The position numbers and the translations under genes are program-made. Shown in pieces: positions 8,507 to 16,750 of a stretch of 34,571 nucleotides of DNA (positions within the stretch are counted from its first letter, which is position 1; every line of letters starts with the position of its first letter). The notes under the pieces were generated by a model. It had not been told where the DNA came from. It saw only the letters and a program-made list of their open reading frames with translations, and searched no databases. Location of the stretch: NCBI GenBank assembly GCA_005808865.1, contig SYKU01000210.1:1-34571 (forward strand), read 5' to 3'. Source of the stretch: Acidobacteriota bacterium. GTDB lineage: Bacteria; Acidobacteriota; Terriglobia; Bryobacterales; Bryobacteraceae.

Positions 8507-10036
8507 ATGAAGCGGCGTTCGTTCCTTTCGGCTGCGGGCGCGGCCGCGGTCGAAGCGGCATGCTCGAAGTCCACGGCCGATTTTGAATTAGACGGCATCA
8601 GCCTCGCCGACATCGCCGCCGGTCTCAACAGCGGGAAGTGGACGTGCACGCGCCTGGCGGAGTTGTACCTCGATCGCATCGAGGCCGTGGATCGCAAGGG
8701 TCCGCAACTCGCGTCGGTGATTGAAGTGAATCCGGATGCGATGGCTCTCGCCGCGCAGTTGGACCGGGAGCGCAAGGACGGCCGTATCCGCGGCCCGCTG
8801 CACGGTATTCCGATCCTGGTTAAGGACAATATCGATACCGGCGACCGCATGCGTACGTCGGCGGGATCCCTGGCGCTGGCGGAATGGCGCGCTCCTCAGG
8901 ACGCATTCGTGGTGAGGCGTCTGCGCGCCGCGGGCGCTCTCGTCCTCGGAAAGACGAATCTCAGCGAATGGGCGAATTTCCGCTCGACTCATTCGAGCAG
9001 CGGATGGAGCGCGCGCGGCGGCCAAACCCGCAACCCCTTCGCGCTCGACCACAGTCCCTCGGGATCGAGCTCGGGTTCGGGCGTAGCGGCAGCCGCGAGC
9101 CTTTGCGCCGCGGCCATCGGGACCGAGACTGACGGATCCGTGACGAGCCCTTCCTCGATCAACGGCATCGTGGGTATCAAGCCCACGGTGGGACTCCTTA
9201 GAGGCTTGGGAATCATCCCGATCTCCGCCAGCCAGGACACCGCCGGTCCAATGTGCCGCACGGTTCGCGATACCGCCCTTGTGCTCAACGCCATGCTTGG
9301 CCCGGACATACCTCAGGACTATACGCGGTCTCTCGACCCGCGCGGCCTTCGCGGCGCGCGACTGGGCATCGCACGAAGATTTTTCGAGAGTAATGCGCCG
9401 CTCGATCGTTTCCTCAACACTTGCGTCGACATACTGAAAAAGGCGGGTGCGGAGGTCATTGACCCAGCCGACCTTCACACACACGGCCAGATGGAGGGCC
9501 CTGAGATGGAGGTGTTGCACTACGAATTCAAGGACGGGCTGAACCGTTATCTGGAGCGACTGCCGGATGGCAGTCCGGTGCGGTCGCTTGGGGATCTGAT
9601 TGTGTTCAACGAGAAGAATCGCGATCGTGAGATGCCGTTCTTCGAGCAGGAATTGCTCGTGCGGTCCGTAGCGAAAGGTCCGCTTACGGAGGCGAGGTAT
9701 CTGAAGGCTCGCGCTGATTGCCTCCGCTTGTCGCGAACGGAAGGCATTGACGCCGTCATGGCGAAGCACAAGCTGGACGCGCTTGTGACGCTGACGTCCG
9801 GACCCGCGTGGTTCATCGATCATGTGAACGGCGACCGCGATACCGGCGGATGCACGACGCCGGCCGCGGTCGCGGGCTATCCTCACATAACCGTGCCGGC
9901 GGGATTTTACCGCGGCCTTCCGGTCGGGCTGTCGTTCTTTGGATTGGCCTGGAGCGAAGCGACGTTGTTGAAGCTGGCTTTCGGCTGGGAGCGGGAGTCT
10001 GAGGCGCGGCGAAAGCCGACGTTCGCGGCGGGTTGA
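8507..10036 (+). CDS. Amidase-signature enzyme, Tat-type lipoprotein
   Basis: 509 residues from the ATG at 8507. The amino end MKRRSFLSAAG carries a twin-arginine motif, and VEAAC (Cys19) resembles a lipobox, so export as a Tat lipoprotein is likely. The amidase-signature catalytic triad is visible: Lys106 in IPILVKDNID, the cis-Ser within the GSSSGSG stretch at about 186-192, and nucleophile Ser211 in GTETDGSV. The fold's later blocks (VGIKPTVGLLRG, ISASQDTAGPM, GYPHITVPAG near the end) are intact. Such enzymes hydrolyse C-N amide bonds; the substrate cannot be named. It is probably co-transcribed with the propeller-PHP gene. Confidence 0.94.
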   Translation: MKRRSFLSAAGAAAVEAACSKSTADFELDGISLADIAAGLNSGKWTCTRLAELYLDRIEAVDRKGPQLASVIEVNPDAMALAAQLDRERKDGRIRGPLHGIPILVKDNIDTGDRMRTSAGSLALAEWRAPQDAFVVRRLRAAGALVLGKTNLSEWANFRSTHSSSGWSARGGQTRNPFALDHSPSGSSSGSGVAAAASLCAAAIGTETDGSVTSPSSINGIVGIKPTVGLLRGLGIIPISASQDTAGPMCRTVRDTALVLNAMLGPDIPQDYTRSLDPRGLRGARLGIARRFFESNAPLDRFLNTCVDILKKAGAEVIDPADLHTHGQMEGPEMEVLHYEFKDGLNRYLERLPDGSPVRSLGDLIVFNEKNRDREMPFFEQELLVRSVAKGPLTEARYLKARADCLRLSRTEGIDAVMAKHKLDALVTLTSGPAWFIDHVNGDRDTGGCTTPAAVAGYPHITVPAGFYRGLPVGLSFFGLAWSEATLLKLAFGWERESEARRKPTFAAG

Positions 10037-10048
10037 CGCTCGGAGTTG

Positions 10049-10334
10049 ATGTGGTCAGGCAAAACCAAAATCGCCGGCATCAAGATCCACGACACCCGGA
10101 TGATGCGACTGATGGATGTACTGCTATACGGAGGCACGCAACTCAACGGATGGCGTTCCGCCGAGATCCATCAAACCATCCTCGCCACCTTCGGCCTGTC
10201 CGCCGGTGCCTACACCCTCACTCAAACTCCGCTACGACCTTCGCAAGATGAAAGCCCATAGCCTGCTCGAACGGATCGGACGAAGCTACCGCTACCGCCT
10301 CTCCGACAAAGGAGCCAAAGCTGCACTCATATGA
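10049..10334 (+). pseudogene. Relic of a winged-helix DNA-binding protein, frameshifted and truncated
   Basis: Two frames together give one plausible protein end. From the ATG at 10049 the frame reads KTKIAGIKIHDTRMMRLMDVL, and so on, to AGAYTLTQ. The same sense then continues in another frame as LRYDLRKMKAHSLLERIGR and YRYRLSDKGAKAAL. A single extra A near 10224 (CAAACTC in place of CAACTC) would explain the switch. The YRYRLSDKG block looks like the wing of a winged-helix domain that I recognise from stand-alone proteins in Acidobacteriota. The end at 10334 comes soon after the wing, where intact relatives usually continue. The rest of the gap to 10371 shows nothing recognisable. Confidence 0.5.
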
Positions 10335-10371
10335 TCAGGTACTTGCGCTTTAAGGTGCCTGGAACTTCGGT

Positions 10372-12351
10372 CTAGAAGCGTGAGGGAAGAACGGGGCGAA
10401 TAGTGGCGACGATTTCGTGGACTGCCCGCAGATCGGATGCAGCCTTCGAGGCAGCGTCGCGCGATCGGAATGGGCCGAGGCGGACGACGTGCCAAGTGCG
10501 TTGCCCGCGGTCGATCTGGTCCGACAGGGTCGCCTCGTAGCCTCTGTTCCGGAGCACTCCTGCCAGGCGCTCAGCGTTGCCCTTTTTCGAAAACGAGCCG
10601 GCCTGTACGGTTAGTTGAAGGTTCGTCGCATTTGCAGCGGCAGACTCAGTTGGATCCGGCGTAACAGCAGAAGCCGGCGCGGGCGTGGAGGATTCTTCCG
10701 TCTGTTGCTCCACTGGCGGAGCAGGGAGCGGGGTGGAATCGACGGGCGGTTCCGGGCTTGGCGATGTACGCGCCAGATCGGGAGGGTTCGGAACGGCGGG
10801 CGTTTCCGGCGCAGGCGGCGCCGACGGAGGCGCTTTCGTGGGCGGTTGCTCGTGTGGCCTGCCCGCAGGGTCTGATTGCGAAAGCGGCACCAGGCTCTCA
10901 AACGGCATGGCTTCCGCCGGCGCTCGTAACGCAACGGACCCGGTGATAGCCATCCCGGGAGTTCTCATCTCCCTGCCCGTGTTCGGTTCGAGAAACTTCT
11001 CCGGGTTCCGCACACCAGGAACCGGCTGCCCAGCCGGGATCGGGCGAACCAGTTCGGGTGTAACGATCACGATCAGCTCCGTGTTCTGCTTTCTCTCCGA
11101 TTTGGACTGGAATAGCTTTCCTAACACTGGAATATCGCCGATAAAAGGGATCTTCTCCAGCGTTTGGCTCAGTCTGTTATCGATCAGGCCCCCTATTGCG
11201 AAGCTCTGACCCTCGCTCAATTCCACCTCGGTGCTCAGTTTTCGTACGCTGAGTGCGGGGACGTTGAAGCCGCTCACAGACAGGCCGTTCGTGAAATCGA
11301 GCGCGCTAACCTCGGGCGCGACCTGCAGGTTGATGGTTCCGCGGGGAGTGATGGTCGGTAGAAACTTGAGGCGCACTCCAAACTCGCGGAATTGAATGGA
11401 GACCGTGGGACCGGTCCCCGCGCTCGCATTTTGTACGGTGGGAAAGGGAAACTCTCCACCGGCCAGAAAGTTGGCTTGCGTCTTGTTCAGAGTCAGTAGA
11501 TTTGGCTCGGCGAGTACCTGAAGCAACCCTTTCACCTGCAGCGCTTCGATCACGGCGCCCAGATTCAGGTCGGGCCTGAAGAAGAAAAGATTGAGCGCGT
11601 CGGAGAGCGTGGCCGTGCCTTTGCCCTGAGTCACCGACAACGCCGGCGGTGAGAACTGTTGCGTGGTGATCGATCCAACGGTGTTGGTGGCGCCGGTACT
11701 AAATATATTGACTCCGAGTTGGGTGCTGACGCTCCGGTCGACGCTCGCGAACTTGACGCGCAGCAGGATCTGCGCTTCGGGTGGAGGCACATCCACGTAC
11801 AGCAGATTCACGAACTTCCCCATTGTGGTAGCGATGGCGGCAGCGCGATTCGCGTCGGTCAGCGTCTTCACCCGCCCGCGGAGGAACACCACCTCTCCCT
11901 CGAAGCTCACATTCACTGTCCCGCCTGGGAGTTCTCTTGATATTTGGCGGGAGATGGCTTCCACCTGCCGCTCCATGGCTTCCACGCGGCTAGCGGCCGC
12001 GAAACGGCTGGGCTGAACGGTAACGTCGTAGAACAGCCTGCTTCCGTCCTCAAGCCAAAGAATAAGGTTGGTAGCTCCGGGCGCCTTTCCGTTAAGCAGT
12101 ACCTCCTTCGGACTGATAGCAGTCGCCTCCGCCACGGCGCTTGAACCGACGGAGACGCGTTGCATGGGCGCGACGCTGCTTATGAGCCGCGACAGCCCAA
12201 CAGTGATGGAAATGGTCTCCGGATCCTCGCGGCTGCTCTGTATCTTCGCAGCAGGGCTCGCCGCACCCGGCAGCTCCGCCCCATAGGCCAAGCAGGGTCC
12301 AAACAAACAGATTGCGGCGGCTGACAGATTCCTTCGCGAACTGGCTCTCAT
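10372..12351 (-). CDS. cpaC: Tad pilus secretin (CpaC/RcpA) with C-terminal SPOR domain
   Basis: 659 residues. A signal peptide (about 1-24) leads into an N-terminal domain with VSVGSSAVAEA and LLNGKAPGATNLILW, the T2SS/T3SS secretin N1-like region of CpaC, then a BON-like segment (VNVSFEGEVVFLRGRV). The secretin channel domain spans about 190-440, with VLAEPNLLTLNKTQANFLAGG and the signature EGQSFAIGGLI plus PFIGDIPVLGKLF. This is the outer-membrane channel of the Flp pilus. Oddly, the protein continues with a Pro-rich linker (about 485-576) and ends in a SPOR-like domain (about 577-659: LTVQAGSFSKKGNAERL, then TWHVVRLGPFRSRDAASKA). SPOR domains bind denuded peptidoglycan. Its ATG overlaps the cpaB stop by four bases. 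It is the last gene of the Tad operon. Confidence 0.93.
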   Translation of the reverse strand: MRASSRRNLSAAAICLFGPCLAYGAELPGAASPAAKIQSSREDPETISITVGLSRLISSVAPMQRVSVGSSAVAEATAISPKEVLLNGKAPGATNLILWLEDGSRLFYDVTVQPSRFAAASRVEAMERQVEAISRQISRELPGGTVNVSFEGEVVFLRGRVKTLTDANRAAAIATTMGKFVNLLYVDVPPPEAQILLRVKFASVDRSVSTQLGVNIFSTGATNTVGSITTQQFSPPALSVTQGKGTATLSDALNLFFFRPDLNLGAVIEALQVKGLLQVLAEPNLLTLNKTQANFLAGGEFPFPTVQNASAGTGPTVSIQFREFGVRLKFLPTITPRGTINLQVAPEVSALDFTNGLSVSGFNVPALSVRKLSTEVELSEGQSFAIGGLIDNRLSQTLEKIPFIGDIPVLGKLFQSKSERKQNTELIVIVTPELVRPIPAGQPVPGVRNPEKFLEPNTGREMRTPGMAITGSVALRAPAEAMPFESLVPLSQSDPAGRPHEQPPTKAPPSAPPAPETPAVPNPPDLARTSPSPEPPVDSTPLPAPPVEQQTEESSTPAPASAVTPDPTESAAANATNLQLTVQAGSFSKKGNAERLAGVLRNRGYEATLSDQIDRGQRTWHVVRLGPFRSRDAASKAASDLRAVHEIVATIRPVLPSRF

Positions 12352-13250
12352 GGCTTTTCCGTGACACGCTTGAATAGAGTTTCAGTGCGCTTGGACCCAT
12401 TGAATACCTCAATCGCATGAGGCATTCGAACGATGTCATCTTGCCCTCCCGCGGGCCCCTTCTCCCTTGGGTGCCTTAAGGGCGGTCTCCTCACGGGCCG
12501 GCCATCCGATGGGCTTGCGGTCTCACCCGGAATCGGCGCCCTCAATTCGCCGTACAGTTCGGCCATCATAGTCCCCGGCGGTCTTGAGATCTCTCGATCC
12601 ATGGGATTCCGTAATACCAATTGGACGTGAGCTTCGCTCGCCAAACTGAGAATTTCGGCCTGGCTTGGCGTGACCATGAGGTTTACGACCTGCACTTGTT
12701 GCGGCTTCCCCTGGTCGTCTTTCTGAAAGTTCGCGCCGGCGGAAAGGACCTGAATATTCTGGAGAAGAGTCCTCGCCTCCGGTCCGCGTGGGACGGTTGT
12801 ACCTGGCCTTACTCCTGTGATCAAGACATCGACACGCATGCCTGGTATCACAAATCCCGCAAGGCCCGCGACCTCGTTCACCCTGACCGCGCACGCTCTC
12901 ATCCCGGGAGGGATCGTCACCGCGAGACCGGCCCCTGAACCTATCGCGGCGACCCGGTCCTCCGTTATCGGCTCCCCTTCGTAGATCTTGGCCACAACAC
13001 CCCGGCCTACAGAGTTGGCCCTTTGCAGAATGGCGCGCTTCGGTATCGGCACGGTCCAACTCGCGGACTTCACGTCAACCTCCCGAATAAGAGTGCCGGT
13101 CTCAAGGTCCCGGGCGGCGACAACAACCTGTACAACTGGCTGGGCCGCAGCCGCGGAGGGTTGACCGCTCACCATCCGGTAAACCAGGTAACTGACGCAA
13201 ACAGCGGCGAGGAGCGCACAGGTGAAGACCATCAACAATCGCCGGTTCAT
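12348..13250 (-). CDS. cpaB: Flp pilus assembly protein CpaB/RcpC
   Basis: 300 residues from the ATG at 13250 (MNRRLLMVFTCALLAAV), which starts an N-terminal membrane anchor; the frame is open further upstream without support. A SAF-type domain follows (VVVAARDLETGTLIREVDV, VPKRAIL-like turn, GEPITEDRV), then the RcpC domain (GMRACAVRVNEVAGLAGFV, IPGMRVDVL). It is thought to gate or stabilise the secretin in the periplasm. The C-terminal 60 residues are Pro/Arg-rich and end with EVFNGSKRTETLFKR. The stop codon overlaps the cpaC start (ATGA). A 144-bp gap without a convincing gene separates it from tadG upstream. Confidence 0.93.
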   Translation of the reverse strand: MNRRLLMVFTCALLAAVCVSYLVYRMVSGQPSAAAAQPVVQVVVAARDLETGTLIREVDVKSASWTVPIPKRAILQRANSVGRGVVAKIYEGEPITEDRVAAIGSGAGLAVTIPPGMRACAVRVNEVAGLAGFVIPGMRVDVLITGVRPGTTVPRGPEARTLLQNIQVLSAGANFQKDDQGKPQQVQVVNLMVTPSQAEILSLASEAHVQLVLRNPMDREISRPPGTMMAELYGELRAPIPGETASPSDGRPVRRPPLRHPREKGPAGGQDDIVRMPHAIEVFNGSKRTETLFKRVTEKP

Positions 13251-13394
13251 ATGGCTTTGCGTGGCAATTCGATGCCCAAACACGGGCACTTTGAAAAGAG
13301 CCACTTATCACACTGGACTGTAAGCTCCGGTGGACATGCGCCCCAACGTTGTACGACTGGCTTGACACTTGGGCTCCATGCGGCATTCGCAGGG

Positions 13395-14840
13395 CTATTT
13401 CACCAGAGCTGCCGATCTGGTATTCAACCACGGCGCTCCAGCAAGATTGAAAGTAACATTAGCCGTGCCGCCGGTGGAAAGCGTGCCGACAACAATCAGC
13501 CCGTTTATCTGAATGGTAGAGTTCCCGGCCAAGCTTAGACCTTGGTAGTGGCTGGCATCGGCGAGCATGGTGGCGGCCGGGTTGGTCAGATAGAGCGATC
13601 CGGTGAGGACAATTCCACCACCACCGCTTAAGGCGTGGGTTTGCGCCACAGCGTTTCGGTCTTCGAAGAACAACAGTCCTTTGTAGACGGACGCGTTGGC
13701 GGATCCGACCAGGTTCGCCGAGCTGTTTGCACCGAAATCGAGTATTCCAATGCCAGTGTTGTAAACAACCATGCCCTGCCCCGTGTCTGGGTCGTCGGCA
13801 AACCCGGTGGACATGACCGAGTGCCCGTTAGCGTTATGCTTGAAGCCGCCACCGTCAATGTAGTAGAGCCCGGGCTTGAATACGGCGGTCTCGTTCTTGA
13901 CGTCGATACCACCCGTGTAGAGACCCGGGGAGTAAAGTTTGCATGCCTTCTTCGGGGCCGCCGGACATCCGCTAACGCCGTCTGCCAGAGCTGTTATCGC
14001 CGGGTGGACCGCAGGCACCGCTGGAGCGGCGACGCCGGCATATGGATCAGTGACCGGTGAAGAGGGCTGACGATAGTGGCCCGTTGAACCCAGGGAAATA
14101 CCCGCTTGTGCTGCCGCAGGTCCCCCAAAAACGCCGAAATCAGCGCCAGTGCCGGCAGAGCAATCACCGGAATCGGCGGGCCCTGCGTGGCTCAAATCCG
14201 CTTCGGCGGACGTCGCAGCCGTTGCGCTGCTGGAATTTATCTGAATACTCCTGTTCGTGCCGCCGCAAACCCTCAGCGAACCGGCTCCAGTAGAGATCGC
14301 GTCCGCGAGCGTCGGGTGAGTTACCAGTAGTGGGATAGGGCCAACAGTACTGGCGATACCTCCATTGGCTTTTGCCGTAACGCTGGACGTCGCCGGTCCC
14401 AGAAAGCGGATCAAGCCTGTTTGACGCGTCCGCTGCACGGTGACCATGATTGCCGGTACGAAGTCGGAAGAAAGCGAGGCGCCTGCCACACTGACCGGGA
14501 AGCTCACGGTAACGGTATCGGCGGCGGTCGAGCCGAATCCGTTGTTTCTCACGTAGACACAGGGAGTTCGGCTATCGGTGGTAGAGCAGGTGAAGGAAGC
14601 GGTCGGACTCCCGGTTCCGAACGGGTAGGGGGAGGTGGCGTTGGTCCCATTCATGATGCTCATCATTCCGGCGAGCGCGCCTGCATCCGCCGCCGTCTGA
14701 GCCATCTGCCAGTGTGCGTACATTTGCGCGCCGTCAATCGCAAGCCCGAGGGCCCCCATCAGGAAGATACTCATGGCGACAACCAGGACGGTGACCATCT
14801 GCCCCGCCTGTCGATCTCTTCTTCTGGCGGATGCGATCAA
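13395..14840 (-). CDS. TadG-like pilus-associated protein with long beta-rich C-terminal region
   Basis: 481 residues. The N-terminus has the TadG/TadE-like anchor: RQAGQMVTVLVVAMSIFLMG, then QMAQTAADAGALAGM, typical of Flp pilus-assembly TadG N-terminal domains. The start is a TTG at 14840 that overlaps the TGA of the tadE gene above it (TTGA), with AAGGGG about ten bases upstream. The large C-terminal part (about 150-481) is Gly/Ser/Ala-rich, with repeated short strands (SPGLYTGGIDV, PGLYYIDGGG, GGGGIVLTGSLYLTN, NGLIVVGTLS). By eye this resembles a beta-solenoid, though I cannot assign a family. It is probably a minor surface or periplasmic component of the pilus. Confidence 0.82.
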   Translation of the reverse strand: MIASARRRDRQAGQMVTVLVVAMSIFLMGALGLAIDGAQMYAHWQMAQTAADAGALAGMMSIMNGTNATSPYPFGTGSPTASFTCSTTDSRTPCVYVRNNGFGSTAADTVTVSFPVSVAGASLSSDFVPAIMVTVQRTRQTGLIRFLGPATSSVTAKANGGIASTVGPIPLLVTHPTLADAISTGAGSLRVCGGTNRSIQINSSSATAATSAEADLSHAGPADSGDCSAGTGADFGVFGGPAAAQAGISLGSTGHYRQPSSPVTDPYAGVAAPAVPAVHPAITALADGVSGCPAAPKKACKLYSPGLYTGGIDVKNETAVFKPGLYYIDGGGFKHNANGHSVMSTGFADDPDTGQGMVVYNTGIGILDFGANSSANLVGSANASVYKGLLFFEDRNAVAQTHALSGGGGIVLTGSLYLTNPAATMLADASHYQGLSLAGNSTIQINGLIVVGTLSTGGTANVTFNLAGAPWLNTRSAALVK

Positions 14841-15280
14841 AAGACAATGACCCCTTGCGCCTTACTCCCGAGGCGTACGTTCAGTGAAAAATATCTCAAG
14901 AAGCGATCGTACGGGTACACAACGGTTACATCGACGGTTTTGCCTGGAGCGTTTGATGCCTCAGGATAAGCCACGGCTATTTCCAGGTTGTTCGTATCCA
15001 GCAGTCCGGTGCCTGCAAAGCTTTTGATCACGGTCGAAACCTCAGGGGGATTATTCGCCGGACCGCTTGGGCCATCAACGCCCGAACCGGTCCGGCTGCT
15101 GCCGTGAAGGGTTGCGTAACGGACGCCGGCGCCCGCGGCGTTAGCCACAGCCACATAGACGAGTAACATTCGACACATTTCGGCCACACCCAGGAGCATC
15201 ACGAGCGTTAGAAGGGCAACCAGGCTGAACTCCACGAGAGCTTGGCCGCTTACCGGCCCGAAACGCTTCCCGGCCTTCAT
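14837..15280 (-). CDS. tadE: TadE-like minor pseudopilin
   Basis: 147 residues. A short basic N-terminus is followed by SGQALVEFSLVALLTLVMLL (residues 11-30), the TadE signature with conserved Glu17, and ANAAGAGVRYAT after the membrane segment. TadE proteins are prepilin-peptidase substrates that act as minor pseudopilins in Flp pilus assembly. The C-terminal domain (residues 60-147) is periplasmic. The ATG overlaps the stop of the PilZ-TadE gene (ATGA), and its own TGA overlaps the TTG of tadG, so three pseudopilin-like genes are translationally chained. Confidence 0.9.
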   Translation of the reverse strand: MKAGKRFGPVSGQALVEFSLVALLTLVMLLGVAEMCRMLLVYVAVANAAGAGVRYATLHGSSRTGSGVDGPSGPANNPPEVSTVIKSFAGTGLLDTNNLEIAVAYPEASNAPGKTVDVTVVYPYDRFLRYFSLNVRLGSKAQGVIVF

Positions 15281-16164
15281 TGCAGCATTCTCATCACGCT
15301 CTTCCGATGAATGGCGGTTGGCGGAAGGGTGGCGTGGATTCCGAGGCTGGGAAACTCAAACAAGGGAATGTAGGGTTGGTATGTATAGGTCACATCAATG
15401 GCTGCCAGAACATAAGACAGAGGCTCCGGATCCGCCGGCGTCAGACCCGTTCCCGTTCCCGTACATGCAATCACGGAATTCCTGTTCGTGCAGACGCGGA
15501 CTGCCAGGGTGGCCTTGTTCAGGAGAGACGAAATGTTATTGGCGACAACCGCGGATATCTGGGCGTGCGTCGCGGGCGATGGAGAGCCAATCGTGGCGCC
15601 CGCCCTGGTACCGTACTCAGCTCCGGCGCGTGCCGCATTCGCGACGGTAATCCAGGCGAAGAAGAATCCCCCAAAATTGACAATGTTTACAACTAGAAGA
15701 AACAGCAGCGGGACGAGCAACGCGAGCTCGACAAGCGCCTGGCCGCTTTCCGGCGCATCGAGCCGGGTTCTTTTGCGCTCATTCGGTATCGCCTTAACGA
15801 AATCGAGCAGGTTCGTCTTCTCCCCAGGCGTTGTGAACACAAACTCAACCCCCACGCCGTCGTCGCCATGCCGCACAACGCGGCACGGAATGCATGCGGA
15901 CCGGTCCGGCGGACCGCTCGCTTCCTCCGAATTCGCAATCCCCCGCCGCCGTAGCATCAGTGTGACGATCTCCCCGATGTCCCAGCGTTGCCGAGTACAA
16001 ATATAAGCGCCTGTCTGGCTGATGTCCCGCACCCCGTCGCCCTTCGGAGCGGAGCCGTCCCAATAGTAAACAAGCGACGAGGGGTCGGCGGCCCTCGCCG
16101 CACGCCGCGGGTCCTTCGGATTTGCGCCCCGCAGCTTGACAAGACCGCTCAGCAAACGAATCAA
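15277..16164 (-). CDS. PilZ domain fused to TadE-like pseudopilin
   Basis: 295 residues from a TTG at 16164 that overlaps the TGA of the DUF192 gene (TTGA) and has GGAGG four bases upstream; a GTG at 16227 would need a 67-bp overlap. Residues about 17-115 form a PilZ-like domain with both c-di-GMP motifs: RRAAR (Arg20-xxx-Arg24) and DISQTG (Asp47-x-Ser49-x-x-Gly52), then CRVVRHGDDGVGVEFVF. Residues 139-295 are TadE-like: ESGQALVELALLVPLLFLLV, then ANAARAGAEYGT. A cytoplasmic c-di-GMP receptor joined to a pseudopilin-type membrane segment is an unusual arrangement. Prepilin cleavage near the GQALVE region would release the PilZ part. It lies between DUF192 and tadE in the Tad operon. Confidence 0.85.
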   Translation of the reverse strand: MIRLLSGLVKLRGANPKDPRRAARAADPSSLVYYWDGSAPKGDGVRDISQTGAYICTRQRWDIGEIVTLMLRRRGIANSEEASGPPDRSACIPCRVVRHGDDGVGVEFVFTTPGEKTNLLDFVKAIPNERKRTRLDAPESGQALVELALLVPLLFLLVVNIVNFGGFFFAWITVANAARAGAEYGTRAGATIGSPSPATHAQISAVVANNISSLLNKATLAVRVCTNRNSVIACTGTGTGLTPADPEPLSYVLAAIDVTYTYQPYIPLFEFPSLGIHATLPPTAIHRKSVMRMLQ

Positions 16165-16637
16165 GCTCCCTCCTGAACTCCATATCTCATGAGGAGACAC
16201 CGTCTTTGGGCCTGAGCCCGATGCCACGTTTCCATGTCTTCCGCTGCGCAGATCAGTAATTCATCGTTAAGCTGAGTGTGAGAGTAATGGATTGCGCGGA
16301 GTGGAAGCTCAAGAAAGCTGACGCAGCCAGGCCTGACCGGCAAGACACGGAAGGGCTGAATATTCTCCACAAGTCCGGTCACGCGATTCATGCCGTCCAG
16401 GCAGATTAAGTCGATCGGAAACAACGTACTGACCGTACGAATGCGTGGCAAGGGAGTCATCCACAGGCCGTCACCGGACTTCAGTCTTTCGCAACTCAGC
16501 AACCCCCTGAGACGCCTCAGAAGTGTATCCGCCGGCGTGACTGACATTCCCAGGAAGGACTCGCGTGTGCAATTGAAAGCGCAGAGCGCTCGCTTCGGCT
16601 TCCTTCTTTCTCCCAATGCTATTGGCTCCACTTGCAC
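16161..16637 (-). CDS. DUF192-like protein encoded within the Tad operon
   Basis: 158 residues from a GTG at 16637 with a strong GGAGG five bases upstream. The frame is open to a TTG at 16754, which overlaps the stop of the small upstream gene and would give a longer, atypical N-terminus. The core resembles DUF192: TPADTLLRRLRGLLS, SGDGLWMTP, RTVSTLFPIDLICLD, VLPVRPGCVSFLELP. DUF192 proteins have no settled function. There is no signal peptide from this start, so it should be cytoplasmic. In my recollection acidobacterial Tad loci often carry such a gene. Its stop overlaps the PilZ-TadE start, which ties the two products together. Confidence 0.72.
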   Translation of the reverse strand: MQVEPIALGERRKPKRALCAFNCTRESFLGMSVTPADTLLRRLRGLLSCERLKSGDGLWMTPLPRIRTVSTLFPIDLICLDGMNRVTGLVENIQPFRVLPVRPGCVSFLELPLRAIHYSHTQLNDELLICAAEDMETWHRAQAQRRCLLMRYGVQEGA

Positions 16638-16750
16638 GGATTCCTCCGCTCCGCTGCTTTGCTCAACCGTCCCTACTAACCAGCATGGGACCCGCCGGGG
16701 CGCGAAGCAGCCGCTTCCGTGCCGCAACCCGCCCCGCCGCTCCCGAAGAT

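Noticed and set aside
8588-9886. A 432-codon minus-strand frame within the amidase gene
   Set aside because: Antisense to an intact amidase with all catalytic residues; its translation is Arg-rich and without motifs.
13263-13278. A GG-N10-GC match before cpaB on the minus strand
   Set aside because: It ends only 13 bases before the ATG, has poor agreement outside the GG and GC, and no nearby copy of the palindrome; likely chance in GC-rich DNA.
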